The notes under the pieces were generated by a model. That model worked only from the letters and a program-made list of their open reading frames with translations, did no database searches and was not told where the DNA came from. A program made the position numbers and the translations under genes. This document shows, in pieces, positions 27,363 to 40,800 of a DNA stretch of 64,000 nucleotides (positions are counted from its first letter, which is position 1; each line of letters starts with the position of its first letter). This DNA comes from Varroa destructor. Its lineage: Eukaryota; Arthropoda; Arachnida; Mesostigmata; Varroidae. The stretch spans positions 33,462,061-33,526,060 of the forward strand of contig NW_019211454.1 in the NCBI RefSeq assembly GCF_002443255.2, given 5' to 3'.

Positions 27363-27617
27363 TTATGTTTTAAAATACCGGTGGGCCTTTGCAACAGACG
27401 TTTTAATATACGTTCCCTTTTTTAACGCTTCTAGTTCGCTTTTGGTTACTAGATAAACAAATCCTTTGAATCTCTTCTTCGGTACTATCAAAAATTTGCC
27501 TCCACCAGAAAATGTAGTTAGGATCGGCTCCTCTAGACCCATGTGGGGTTTCTCCAGAAGCCCTAGAAACCGGTATAGTAAGCATATACCATGGTAACTA
27601 TTTGCCAACGCTGACAT
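27363..27617 (-). CDS. Small ATG-started open frame, 84 aa, unrecognised
   Basis: On the minus strand, starts ATGTCAGCG and ends TAA. It encodes a basic C-terminal half (KFLIVPKKRFKGFVYLVTKS). Composition is protein-like, but there is no splice or family evidence, so chance is likely. Confidence 0.1.
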   Translation of the reverse strand: MSALANSYHGICLLYRFLGLLEKPHMGLEEPILTTFSGGGKFLIVPKKRFKGFVYLVTKSELEALKKGTYIKTSVAKAHRYFKT

Positions 27618-28558
27618 TTATAAATAACAACTATTGTCTTCTTATGGTTACTATACCAACGCACTCAAAGCGAGGCGCATTGGCCCGCTAGACCATGTTG
27701 CCCCTGATAACCTCCCTTTAATGAAGAAACAACTGTTGTTACGCATTTTGTTGGGATTTTTCATTTCGAAGCAGTTAAGAAGAACGTACCAAAATGAGTC
27801 TGTACGGCCATTGTTCTTTAACTATAATCAAATTATATTTTTCCCTCCTTCCTTTAGTTCTTATCTCTCAAAGAGAAACGATATAATACGACGCACTGAG
27901 GTGAGCATGTCCCTGGTACGTCTTTTACTCGTTACGCCTTTTATGGTTTCTCGTAACAACTTGACCACCCATACCATCATGGTTTGGGTGCATGGTCCTG
28001 CCAAGTGCTGTATCCTCAACAGGACCGCGAGCAAAAGAATAAAGGTATAGCGCCAGAAAGACCTCCAAAAGAGTGGTCTGACCCGCTATTTCAATACTTA
28101 TCTTTGCTGCCGTTGTCGTTGTTGTCATCTCTTGTAGTCGCCATAGCAAGATAGGCCACCACCGGACAGCGTACCCTGACTGCGCAAAGCTACTACAAAT
28201 GGCGAATGGCCTCCTTTTCTATTGCGGCCGGTCAGCGCTTGTATTGGTGTTATTTTCAGCTATCGGGGGAAGAACCAACAGCAGCAGATATACGCACTCG
28301 TCATGCGGTCAGGCGGCGATGGACACGATTTATTCTATTTTGGCGGAGAACGAGAATTGAGTACCAAGTCCTATTTAGCTTGTGCCAATATACACATGCT
28401 ATAGGTAAGCGTTTAGAAGTCACGGCCTTCCTCTCAGTGACGTTCAGAGATGTGTGGTACGAAAATTTCTAGGTAGGAGCCCATTTTTTTGGTAAGAAGT
28501 CGATGAATGTTTACCCCATTACACGTTCGATAAATAATTAAACCTATATATATATATA

Positions 28559-28583
28559 NNNNNNNNNNNNNNNNNNNNNNNNN
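28559..28583. other. Assembly gap (25 N)
   Basis: Run of N directly after a TATATA stretch (28547-28558); the missing sequence is probably a longer TA microsatellite. Confidence 0.99.
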
Positions 28584-29015
28584 TGCCTACCTACGTAATT
28601 TAAGTCGCACACACCCACTCGGGCGAAGCCGACTTTTATTAGACATATTATTTATATTCTGTGGAAATGGAGTCAATGACTTACAGTTTTGCACGAATTT
28701 TAGTAGTCACGTTCGTAGAATTGTTTGCGTGAATGATCTTATTATAAGGGCTGCATATCGTCTATCCTTTTTTGAAGCGGACTCCTTACGGCTCGTCATA
28801 ACATAATCAGTGCAATCGTTTGAGGCACTCCTTAATCCAACAACATATGGATTCATTTTGCAACATCAACGAGCGTGTCAGTCTTTTCCTTACATTGCTC
28901 GCCACCCGATCTGTAGAGCTTAAGCGTTTAGTTTCATTGATTATGGATGTAGAATTCAAACTTTACCAACTTAGCTGTGTCTTTTGCTAGGGTGGAACCC
29001 TCGAAAGTAATATCT

Positions 29016-29018
<3 letters not shown>

Positions 29019-29076
<58 letters not shown>
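29019..29076. repeat. (TA)n microsatellite, the longest pure TA run in the window
   Basis: About 58 bases of uninterrupted TA dinucleotide. Confidence 0.97.
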
Positions 29077-29077
<1 letters not shown>

Positions 29078-29945
29078 TCTATCGAAGAATGGAGAAAGTC
29101 TTGTTTTGAAGTCAGTTATTTACATTTGATTTATGTGAGATTAATCGAGACATACTAGTTTCTGCTAGGGATTATACAAACGTTTGCCGCCAAATGCACA
29201 CAAGTCAAATAATTTTTAATAATATTTGTGGCAATTTGGCAATTCAGTTGCTGAATTTCCGCAGCACCTCCATAACCGGGTAAGTGCAAAAACACAAAGA
29301 CAACAATTTTGATTCAAATCCTTTTCAGTAAATAAACAACGATGAAGACTGATACTGAGTTAGACCTGAGCCATCTACGATAGGCTTCTGCATTGAACGA
29401 GCCTTTGAATAAAATGGTATTTCTTTGCAGATCAGGATGGACAAAATTTGGCAGTTTAAGCTGTCAACTCGTTGATGTTATATGACTGCAAAGGTTAGGC
29501 TATGAGATAATGGGGCATAATAAAGGAATCTGACAACGTTTAGTTTATATAATGATGCTAGTGATATCGAACATGAAGAAAAGTATGTAACGTCCAGCTA
29601 CCTTAATAATAACATGTTTTTTGTTGTTAATACGAAATGTACGGGTCGTTTTACTTTTATTTTCAACCAGTTGATGATACTCAAATCGAGATGCGGGAAA
29701 GCTCCTCTAGGTTTGTGCTCACACGTCGTGATGAACAAATGGTAAATGGAATGATGCGATATAGTTGAGTAATGAGTACCGCCAATAAACATTTGGTTCC
29801 TCCGTCTTTACGTATATGTTACGCGCCATAACACACTTCCTTGATTCACTTTACAAATGAAAAACAAAAGAAGATACCTTGCACACGGCCATCCGCCCAA
29901 AATCCTTAAACAATTGGTGAGAAGCAGATTTTTGTGTTCGTAGCA

Positions 29946-30000
29946 ATGCATATGTATGTATATATGTATGTACGTATGTATGTATATATGTATGTATATA
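29946..30000. repeat. Imperfect (GTAT)n microsatellite
   Basis: Alternating GTAT and ATAT units with occasional GTAC over about 55 bases. Confidence 0.9.
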
Positions 30001-30299
30001 AGCGAATGTGATTTTTGTGCTTGTGAGCATTAATATGACCTGCCGAGAAATTTACAGTAATAGATAATTAACTGGTTGATTTTTTGTTGCTTACGTCTAA
30101 GTCGTAATAACATCATGTTATAATTACCTTGAGTCGTTTCATATAAATGCTCATTAGGTATACTATTACAAGCACACGCACGCCCCCCAATGAAGTCATG
30201 TACAAATCTATAATGTTAGAAATAGAAACAAATTTAAGTAGTGCCTTTTTTTTGAACATTTGCTACTTTACGGTGTTTTTCTTTTTTCGTTATTCAACA

Positions 30300-30319
30300 T
30301 AATATATATATATATATAT
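30300..30319. repeat. (TA)n microsatellite
   Basis: About ten TA units. Confidence 0.93.
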
Positions 30320-31326
30320 GATTTCATTTTACCCAGCACCCCAGAATCAGCCCACCACTTTGATTGCAACCAACCTATATGAACTCGGTATTTGTTTCTT
30401 ATTTTGGCATTCTACCGGCATCTGCTTTTTACAGGTGGTAGAAGCTTGAGCTTGTTTTGGAACTGCGCGATGTCAGAGAATTTTTCCTTAGGGTCGCGGG
30501 GAAAGCCTTGTCCGATTTGTGTATCACCGGCATCTTTCTCGATGATTGTGACGATCACCTGAAAGACAGTTTTTTTTTTGTATTGCATTACATGAAAAGT
30601 TACCTAAAATTATTATTGAATTGTTATTTAACCGATTTTTTGAGATTGTATGACCTCAGCATTTGTGCTTTTCATATCAGTTCTCTCGTACAGACGAAAC
30701 TGCTAGAGACTGATCAGTCAGAAATCACGCATGGAAGGTTTTATTAATCTATTGTAGTAATACCTTTTTTAGATAAAAATTTCTGACTGAATTGTATATA
30801 TCGACCCATTTCTGTGCAGTTGGAGTCGACAGGTTCAGCCACTTATTGTGATTCCCTTTCAGCTAGGGGTCATTCATAGTAGTACTGACTCTCGTTTTCA
30901 AGTTGTTGTTTTCTGCTAAATCTGTATGGGTGAGAAACGTTTTTATCTGCTCTGGTTTGTCCGAGTTACAAAATTTTACGCCGATCTAGAACGCTTAAAT
31001 ATCATGAGTTTCAGCATATCATAATATATGAACACCTTGTAGGATAGGAGAAACCGTAGAGGGTGCATAAACTGTTTAATGAGCGAAAAACGACAAACTG
31101 ATTTTAAAAAGCGGTTTTTAAGGAAAATTACATAATGCACTGAAAAGGCTCATTCGTTAACTTTACATACAGTTTTTGCATCAGAAAAGATGGAAATTGT
31201 ACATTCACTTCAAAAACAAATCCGAGATTAAACTTTGTAATCACGATAAAAGCTCGTTTATAACATAAACGTTCGATGTGATTTGGTCTAAACAATGTGA
31301 CAAAACTATGAAAATACTGCGTAACA

Positions 31327-31332
31327 TTTATT
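31327..31332 (-). terminator. Possible polyadenylation signal of the M16 gene
   Basis: AATAAA on the minus strand about 280 bases beyond the stop codon. The spacing is reasonable for a 3' UTR, but the hexamer is common in AT-rich DNA. Confidence 0.35.
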
Positions 31333-31609
31333 TTATGTTTGTATAAATAAAATTACTTGTACATCATATGGTGTTCATCAAAAACGCTTAATGTATCATT
31401 CTCTCACATAGTAGACGGTCTAGGATCACAACAACGTTCAATTTATAGATAGAAAAAGACGGGTTGGCAGTTGATACAGAATTCTATCTCTGACTCGAAC
31501 TTATCCTTGTCCTTTCTACTCGAATTCATAACTTGCGCACCAAATAGGATAGGAATAACTAGGGTATTGGTGTGCTAATCAATAAATGGCACTACCGCAC
31601 TGTAGTCTT

Positions 31610-31823
31610 CTACGATAGCCGAAATAGCCGTCGTACACGAACAAATGCACGTATTCGTATCCATCTGGGGACCACTAATAACACTACCTTCCAGGTTTGG
31701 TCGTCGTTACAGTAGGTCTGATGGAACTGTTTAACGTCATCGACCGTTAATTTGCTTAAGATGGCCGCATATCTTGCTTCTCTGGTGTAGTCACAATTAC
31801 AGTCCAGCAACTCGGATCCTAAC
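31610..31823 (-). CDS. M16 gene terminal coding exon 5
   Basis: Encodes residues 914-984 and a TAG stop. It starts after AATTTCAG in phase 2 and gives RLGSELLDCNCDYTREARY and LSKLTVDDVKQFHQTY, aligning with the IDE tail (QQYNFDRDN, LTKEDIIKFYKE). After the strand TWKVVLLVVP the predicted end is Arg-rich and unlike the family; a neighbouring frame looks better (see findings), so the last 18 or so residues are doubtful. Confidence 0.78.
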
Positions 31824-34800
31824 CTGAAATTAGTCATAAAACAATACTTGAATTAGAAGTTTAACAAACAAATTTAGTTTTGTGGCGGCGGAAATACTAA
31901 TCGAATGCAATTGAGGATACCTTTAGGAAGCATGCGTTCATTCGATGAATCAATGCATTAATGTTTTCACTCTCGTTAATGCGATATTACCTTTCAACCT
32001 TCTTGACTGGTTTGAGGCGTTTTTTCAACAGTACAGCAGAGCGATGTTGATTAAACTGCTCTTCGGTTAGATCGTTGATGTACTGACGAAGATAAACCTG
32101 AATGCAATAACAAGACACCTTGTTGACGATAGATTGCTAGAACCTGCGAAAGATGATTGTATTCGTTTTGCTCATCGATTGGGGTCGATTCTTCTCAGTT
32201 ACTAAACGTGGTCTTCTTATCAAAACACCTAGGAGTTTAGGAAAATTCAATGGACCACGTAAAAGTGATTTAATTTGTATGAATAGGTCTGAGTAAACTT
32301 ACCCTCATAAAGTGGAAAATACGATTCATCACGTAATTGGTATTATTCTTTGTCTCCACGTACGTCATTAGACCTAGGTTCAGCGAAAAAACGAGAATTT
32401 GAATAAATGAAGCTTGCGAACAGTGCGACCGCTCTAACAATGACTTCACTAGACGAAATATGATGGGTCCTACACTGTATCGTACGGTTAGAACGAAAGA
32501 GGTAAAACGGTCGTAATAATAGCTCTCAGCCATTCTAATATGCTCCTCTACAAACGATCTATTAACATTATAGAATTAGCACTATAGTTCTTCCAACTGT
32601 TTCATTAGTGGTTGAAATTATACTCATTATTGATTGATTGAGATCATACAGTTTCTACTAACCGTGGGAGCGTGAATCCACAACAGAAATGACGCCTGCG
32701 CCATAACCAAGTTGTTCTTTCGTCCGTAAAATATTGAACGCTTCGGGGCTAGCAATATGAACGAGCAATTCGCGAAGCATAACCTCTTTGTCCGACGAAA
32801 TGACTCCGACTTCATGATATGTCGTAACCGACCGCTGCGATTGGCCCTCGTCATAGCCAACGTAATGGAACAGGCTTCCCGGCGGCAAGCCATACTTGCG
32901 GGGAAGATCGTCACAGCTAGCCAGGTACGATGAGTTGGCTGTAATGGTAGTCGGAAAAAGGCTAATTTTACTCATCATCGCCGAGGATGCTAGTCCTCGA
33001 GAATGATTTCCTACCACTGAGGTGAACCTGGCAAAAAGCTGTCATTCTCGTCGACGGCTTACTCTTCGTCGCACTAGCAAACTTCAGAGGACACCCTTAT
33101 GCATCTAGATTAATTAAGAAAAAAAAAAAAGATCAATATTGATGAGCATAGCTTATCCGGTCGATGGCCAACTTCGCCCTATCAATGGTGCCCTTAATGT
33201 GAACTTGCCCTTGTGTCGCTATCTCGCACCAATCTAGGCAGAACTTATTTTTTTTTACTAGTCATTTGGAAAGAGTATCTGAGAAGACTATTTGTTCGGG
33301 ATCAGTTTTTCGACATGAAAAAACCCGCAAGAACTCCACCTTGCGTGCAACCATTTAAAGTCCGAATACGTTTTTAGTTATATAAATATACGTATGCAAA
33401 TAAATGTGATTTGTACACGATGTTAAAAACTTTTCCACATTCACAGATTCGTATAAACATCAAGCCTAAGTATCCACTATGAATATCCTATGTATTATTT
33501 GGTAGAAGAAGAAGAAGAGGTGCCTTCTGCGATTCCTAAAAAACGGATGTTTTCCATTTAGAAAATTCAATTCGGCTATAGGCACAGCTGATGATAGGCG
33601 GCGCAATAGTTCTCCAGGAGCCTGTTTGTTGCATATCCATGTTTGAAGTTTTACGTCCTATATCGATGTTAGACGCTCCGTCGGACGGCTGCATCTACCG
33701 CAGGTAAACGTATGCCAGGACGAAGTTTAACCCTATCCTTGTCTAAAACGTATTATCTTACTAAGAGTCCTTTGGCTTGAATATTTGTTCTATTTTTGAA
33801 TGCACAATAATATGCTATTCAATGATCAGTTAAACGGTTCATGACTACGAAGTGGAAGCTTCCCGTAAATTTCGAATGAAGGCTTAACAATAGACCTAAT
33901 TTGTCTAGGTCATACAAATAATTGTATTGCTTTTGGGACACACAGAGGTAATGGCAGTTGTCAATATGACTTCGCTTTTCCTTATACAACAAGAGCTCAG
34001 AAGTGGACATCGGTAAACCTCAAAATGCTGCTTGCTTTATTATTATATTGCTATTACATCTAGTTCTATCACGCAAACTCTCCATTGTGTGCATTTTTGA
34101 GGTTCGGATTATGGGTTGTCAAAACCGTTGCATCATAGGCGACTCGTTTTTGTACAGATTTGAAACAGATTATTTACAGTACAGCCTCAAACCTATCTTC
34201 TACGGTTAATATTAATTACAATGGCTATAGCAAACGAGCGGCGAGAGTCACTCGGTCTTGATATGAAGACCTGAAGACTTCTGAAAACAGATAACGGCCA
34301 TATTCGAACGGTATTTTTATAAAGACAGCAGCGTTGATTTTGAAATAAGCACACATCAAAAAAGCTCGGCATTTTTGAGACTGATGTGGACCAAAAGCTT
34401 GGTGCAAATTCCAGTTACCGGATCTGTGGTCGGTCAGGTTTCAGAAGATAGGCCTATGTGGTTCAGATATGCGTTTTGCATTCGTATCGACTGCTTGTTT
34501 ACCTATAAAGATAAAAAAAGTTATTTTAATTCTTTGCCAGCCCCCAAATCTACACTAAGTTAAATCGCACTCTCAGAGCCATTCTATCTTAGCCATGTAT
34601 GAAACAAGAACGTACCGTTTGGAGTGTTATGTTTCTAGCTTTGTCAAACAATGGCATTTTTGGTCTAGGTAACTCACGCTTAGTGCATTTGAGTCTATCC
34701 TGTGGAGTTAAAAATTTAGTTATCTTGCATAGGGTTTCTTCCTCGAAACTAACTGAATTGTTACAGGTTCCTTCAGGGCCTGGAGTGACGGAACTTTCTT

Positions 34801-37800
34801 CTGTTGCTATCAACGGTAGTATTAACTAACCGTTAACTCATATAGACCACCGTCCTCAGTTCAGTAACAGTATAATAAGGCAAAAAGGTGCAGCATGAAA
34901 TTGATCCATTGGGAACCTAGGGACATTTACGAGCATCCAGAGTGTACTTCGATTTAGGCTAGTAATGTCTACAGTTTATTAGTGGTCTAGCATTTCTGAT
35001 ATCGGCTACGTTCGCGCTGCTCTAGCCACGAGAGGATCTTTTAGTCTTGTTGTACAGATGCTACAATACATCGTCGTCTTTGTGTCACATCTAATATGAT
35101 CCATTAGTTCTGTTAACTCAAAATCAAAAAATAGCTTACCACTAATATTAAAAACAAATAGCATTAGTTTGAAGGCCCTCATCGGTAACAGCTGGACTTA
35201 CCTTTCGAGGTACAAGGCTTTCTTACGCTAATGGAAGCACCGAACGACGAGTCAAGTCGCCCAGTTTACGAGACCCAGTTTCCAGACGACAATCAGTCTC
35301 CCAAACCGTGCATTTACCGCACTATCGTTGGGGTAATTCAAATCGTAGTTAAGTATAAAATATTTCTAAAAGGGCTCTGATGGACATCCGACGTGATTAT
35401 AGGCCTTAGACAAGTGCATGACAGTGGGATAAATTTCATCATATCGATACTCATCGTCATTTTTATGTCTGTATACAGAACGCCATTAGATCGCCGTACT
35501 CGATCTAAAATTCCATCTGCAATTGTTGGAAAATAAGGCCTCTAGCTTTACCGGCAGACGTCTAAGCAAGGTCTGAACGTATGTCGTTATCACAACCCGA
35601 ACTATTGCGTCCTGATAAACCTTGGCATGTATCAAATCATCAACTGTTGCTAAGATGCTACATGTTGAAAGAATTTAGAAAAAAAACTATTATAGAATAT
35701 GATATCAGCTTGTTCGCTTTGTTGTGCGGTCGTACCGCGTTTAAATTCTAAGCATAAAGGCACGGAGGTAAGCTAGATTTGAATCTGGGCGTGGGATTAA
35801 CTTCGATTCTCCAGTAAAAATCCTATTAACAACGTAAAAGGCAATAAATAAATACAGTCATAATCGTTTCTCCTACTGAGTTTCACCAGATCGTTTCAGC
35901 TTGTTACCCCAGTAAGGCCTTCAGGTTCTATAAATGAGTAATGCCGGAAACTTCCGTCAGGACACAGAAACAGCTAGTGAGTGAACTATAGAAGAAGTAC
36001 CAGTCTAAGAATAAGGCGGTTTTCAAGTATCTACCGTTAATATCCTGAAGCTAATAATCTGAAGTACTGATTTCCCGAACTACAAGAAGTATCTGACTCT
36101 TTTCGCAGCTAGCTACCGACTCTTTCGACATAGACAACATTATTATGTTCCTATTTATTAGAGTTCCTGCGTGGACCATTTATAAAGGTAGATCGCAAAG
36201 GACACGATGTTAAGCAAATTCAAAATCGCACATCGCTGATCAAATGGTCGACCATCGAAAAATAATAAACCTGTCTAATATATATTATATATAGGTTAAG
36301 AAGCCAATTCGTATCTGTAGCATTAGATACATCAGGCTAATTATTTAGAAAAAAAAAAGTTCTTCATTTACCGAGTTGCAATTATGATGTATAAATCCTC
36401 TACTATGAAGTACAATCGTCCGGTCCTTGATAATTTTCGTGAGCAGGACCTGTGCCAGAGCTTTTTTCACTTCGCGCCTTAAAGCTAGCGGCTATTCGAA
36501 ACCCTTATGGAGTATGTCTTGCGTAGACTTTAAATCATGGTAATCCAATATAAAAAATATAATGCTACAAGCTAAACATCATCCCAAAAATTGCTGAGCT
36601 CTAATTGGAAACTCATTCTCAAAAGACCATTTCTATTGACAGCCTATACTTCGATATATTCCGCTATATTCTTAATGGTTCTGTCCCATTAGTTGGCCTC
36701 CATGGGGTTGACGTCGGGAATGAATTCGCGACTTTAGAACGGGTTTAAGTATGGCTGGAGGGTATACGTTGGGTGTGTTTTTGAACTCGCAACCACTGCC
36801 ATCTAAGGCAGATAAATTGCAGTGCAATTTTCAAGGTCATCGAACACAGTTTCTTAATGTTATTATAATTTTTCTAATCGTTATCCTTCCAAAGCTAATA
36901 TCATCGATGTATCCGATGTATATGAGAGATGTATGAAAAGATTACATTATCTTTAATGTAAGACCGTATCCCCACTAAGATCTCCAGAAGAATCGAAAAG
37001 CAGAAATCGAAACCGAAATCCGTACGCGAATTTCGCTCCGTAGATCTGTGTTGGTAGCACAAACCTCAAACGTTAACCATCAAAATTATTTAATACTATA
37101 AAAAGCTGTATTTATTTGAGGCCTAAAAATTTTTTTGCTCATTTTCACTCTATAACTTCTACGTTAGCCTTCAGCTATACGTCTTCGAAGAGTCGCATGC
37201 CTTCAGTTCTAATAGTTCGGTTAATTCGTAAATAGCTTAGTATTTAGGTAAGGTCTCGTGGATTCATCAATGAATGTATAAGTAAATAAATTAGGATTTC
37301 CAATGTGCGGCAATTGTTTGCATACGTATAGCATGCAATGTCGTCTATATTGCTTAAATCACGGGATCACGTTTTTTCTAAACTATTCTTGATTTAGTTA
37401 GCTCCATCTATCGTACGTATTCTCTAAAGGTTTATTAGATCGAACTGATTCAGACAAGTATAGAAAATAAACCAACAGGATAAATTAATTTCTCTGTCAA
37501 AGCTTAGTTATGGAGTGCAGACTTCTCTTAAAACTACTATTTAGGCTGGTAGTGTAGTAGAATAAGCTTGTGCTGCTTCCCATTGATCTTGGACTACTCT
37601 TCGCTGAAAAAAATTTCAAACAGAGCTTAGAAAATAAAAAGTTCGGAGGCATCATCTGTTTAGGTCACAATTAGCCTTCTGGGTACGATGTTTGTATTGG
37701 CGCCTGGTAAATGCCACTCTACGTCGTAGGCTATAATGGTGTTCGTTGGAGTTTCGTACAGCAGTCATTCCTTTGGGATAATATGGAAACGTGAAAAAAA

Positions 37801-40800
37801 GTTACGGGGAATTTAAAGCTGATTGGACCTAACAACGGATTCTGAATTTTAGCGGGAGCAAAACGACAGCAGCAACGTTAACGTCGCATAGACTACGATC
37901 CACCTTTTCTCACGAGGCAAATTCTGGCCGAAAGACATTTCGCTGTTCATTGTTACTTTAGCATGCTTTCCGAACTTCAGTTAGTCCGCTCTTTGTGTAG
38001 ATTTGTGGGAAACACTTTTTTTTTTACTAAGCAAAAACAAATTCTAGGCTCATAGTCAAATTTCTTGTATAGCATTGCTTCGAAAAAAGCTAACGTATCA
38101 GCGCATGTTCTGCGAAGATATTGTTCTTTTAATATAATGGTCAGTGACAGATTGTGATTCTCCTAAACTGACCGACGATCAATTTCCTCCCAATAAACAA
38201 TATGAAACCCATCCTATTGATGTCCTCGCAATTGGCAAACTATATAATTAACGCAGTTATTATATATGCAGCAATAGTGTGACTCATTTAACAGAAACGA
38301 AGCAAGCAATGTAAAATTACTAAAGTTTTCTAAAAAGTCTTCAACATAAACCGACAAAAGTCAGACTTCTTTACAGTTACCCGTTGCCCTGTTTCCTGAT
38401 GACTTACGGAGATTTCTGAGTTCTCGTAGGCAGTCGCTCATATGAAACAGAAACGTTCTATCTCTAGTACTGCATTTGGAATTTAAACGTACACCTTAGA
38501 ATTCGATTACTCGGACCTTAGAAAAATGCAACGTTTCAACCAATGCGCCTTCTTCGCACGCACGAAACTTTGACAAAATACTTCACAGAACATCGTTTCA
38601 GCCGTTTCTGATCTGAGCGTACTTTTTTTATAAAGTCGCACTTCATTTGGAAACGTATATTATCGGAACCTAGCTTTCTAACATGAAACCCTTAGAGAGG
38701 CCAATGCCAAGCCCGAAAATGTTATAATTTTATTATGTTGCTCTATGAGACAAGGGAACGTCATTTTTTTGCTTGAATATGTTTTAATTCGATCTCATCA
38801 CTTCGTCCAAGATTAATTTTGGCCAAATAAATATACGTGGTATCTGAAAATATTTCACAGAAATATAGAGAACTTGGAACAGATCTGCTGATAGGTCAGA
38901 CGGTGAACAAAGAACTTACCGATAGTGGGAACAATCTTCGTAAACATTTCCTCTGCTACTGATTTCTCTATGTTTCCAGAGACAAACACTTTCACTAGTT
39001 CGGGTTTTCGAATTATCGATAGAACTTGGCGAATTTCGTTGATAGTTACATTTTCCAATGTTTTGATTTTGTCCTGCCGCGAAGTGAGGTTGGTTTTTAG
39101 GAGTAGACGTTCCTGGATGTTGCAATGCTCAACTGTAGAATACAGTTCGGGTTCCATCAGAGAAATTCGATAAACGTCTTTAATCATTCTTAGGGTTTCA
39201 GCATCAACGTTAAACTCCTGGAAATGTTGGAAGACCAGGTCGACTACTCTTGGCAGGATAGCGCTATACGCATTAAAACCAAACATTAGCGACCCATAGT
39301 TGCCAAAGGAGCCACGTGATTTGAGGGACGATCGTACGTTAAGACCTGTATTCTTTGCCATGTAAAGTTGGTCGCTAAGAGACCGTCGAAACACCCTCAG
39401 GATCAACTCTGTCGCTACTCCGTTTGTCGAATCGGGTCCGTCGATATGAGTCTTCCAGTATACTGTCACGTCGGTTTTTGGGACTCCAAAATTTGTCTGT
39501 AGCAGCCACAGTCGGGACGTCGTATAATTTGCTACTAGTACTGGTTCTTTAATGTACTTCGAGTCCGTGCGAACCACTGTCACATTTCGTGGTATCCATG
39601 TATTTCTTAATGGAAGCGAGAAATCCGACCGGGCAGCCTTCCAGTGTGCTACCTGCTTCTCAGTAATGTTTTTCACCGTGTAGTGCACCTGATAGAACTT
39701 CTCAATACGGTCTGTCATATTGGCGAAGATTTGTGAAACCGCAAAGATTCGAGTATTTGTTGGCACAAGCTGTCGAAGCATGTACTGAAGGAAGGCAAAA
39801 TCAAAGGCACCTAATAATCGCGAACCTGATATTACGTGGTCTATATCGTACATCATTCGATTTTCAACCAAATCCAATATATATACATAATCCCGCCGTG
39901 TTTTCCTTATCTCTTTGGCACTAAAGTATTTGAATTCCAATTCCTCAACATCACGCAAATCTTCAAAAATCTCCAGAAATTCATCTTCTCGACGTTGACG
40001 AAGGAAGTTTAGGTACGCAAATGTCATTTCCACAATGTCGGCTCGATGATCGAGGCCGACCTTCGTTAGATGGAACTCGATCGATAACGTCGTACTTCCG
40101 ACGTAATTTTCATCGTAGATCGATATTGTCGATGTCCATAACTTGTCCTTGATCTTCTTGACAAGGCCGCCTTCATGCTCGCTGCGGAGAATCGTCTTTA
40201 GTAAAGATGTCTCACGGGCTGTAGTGATATTGGGTAGCGAAAATCGTATATATAAATCATTGACATCCCGTGCTGGAACTACAAAGATTTCTTTGCCACT
40301 AGTTTGAAGGTAAGGGTCAGGCCAGACCTTTTGAACGACTCCAGTATTCCGCACATCGTAGAAATTCTTAACCGCTAACTTCTTGAGAGTGTCCACATCA
40401 AACGGGCCACGCACACCAAGCGCCATTAAGTTAGACGAATAGTAGTACCTATAGAATTTATCCATTTCAACGTGTAGTGGCGATTTCAATATTTCTACAC
40501 CCTGCATCATATTATGGGATGAGCCACAATCAAACATTTGCTGCGGATGACCGGGGTCTGATGTCTCGCTATCTACAGCTTCCACGCGGCGACCATCTTG
40601 ATTCATTAATCGCTTGTACTCACTGTCGACATTTTGTAATTCACTCGTAACCGTTTCGGGCATAACTAGAGGCTCCTTCATCATCCAGCCGAACATATTT
40701 ATAGCGGTCTCTAAGTGATCTGGATCGATGCTGAAAAAGTAGCATGTCCTTTCCTTGCCCGTCCGAGCGTTAAGGGTCCCGCCATTGCTCTGAATATGGC

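Larger units (their letters stand above)
28600..31320. other. Repeat-rich intergenic DNA downstream of the M16 gene
   Basis: Contains three microsatellites and no frame I can support; a 96-codon frame at 30457-30747 on the plus strand is unrecognised and AT-rich. Confidence 0.55.

Noticed and set aside
32374..32533. Longer version of M16 exon 3
   Set aside because: Several upstream AGs are in phase, but the loop would exceed IDE and nardilysin by 13 or more residues.
32939..33016. Longer version of M16 exon 2 starting at 33016 or 33010
   Set aside because: In phase, but it adds residues that break the family spacing, and the TTACAG acceptor at 32939 is stronger.
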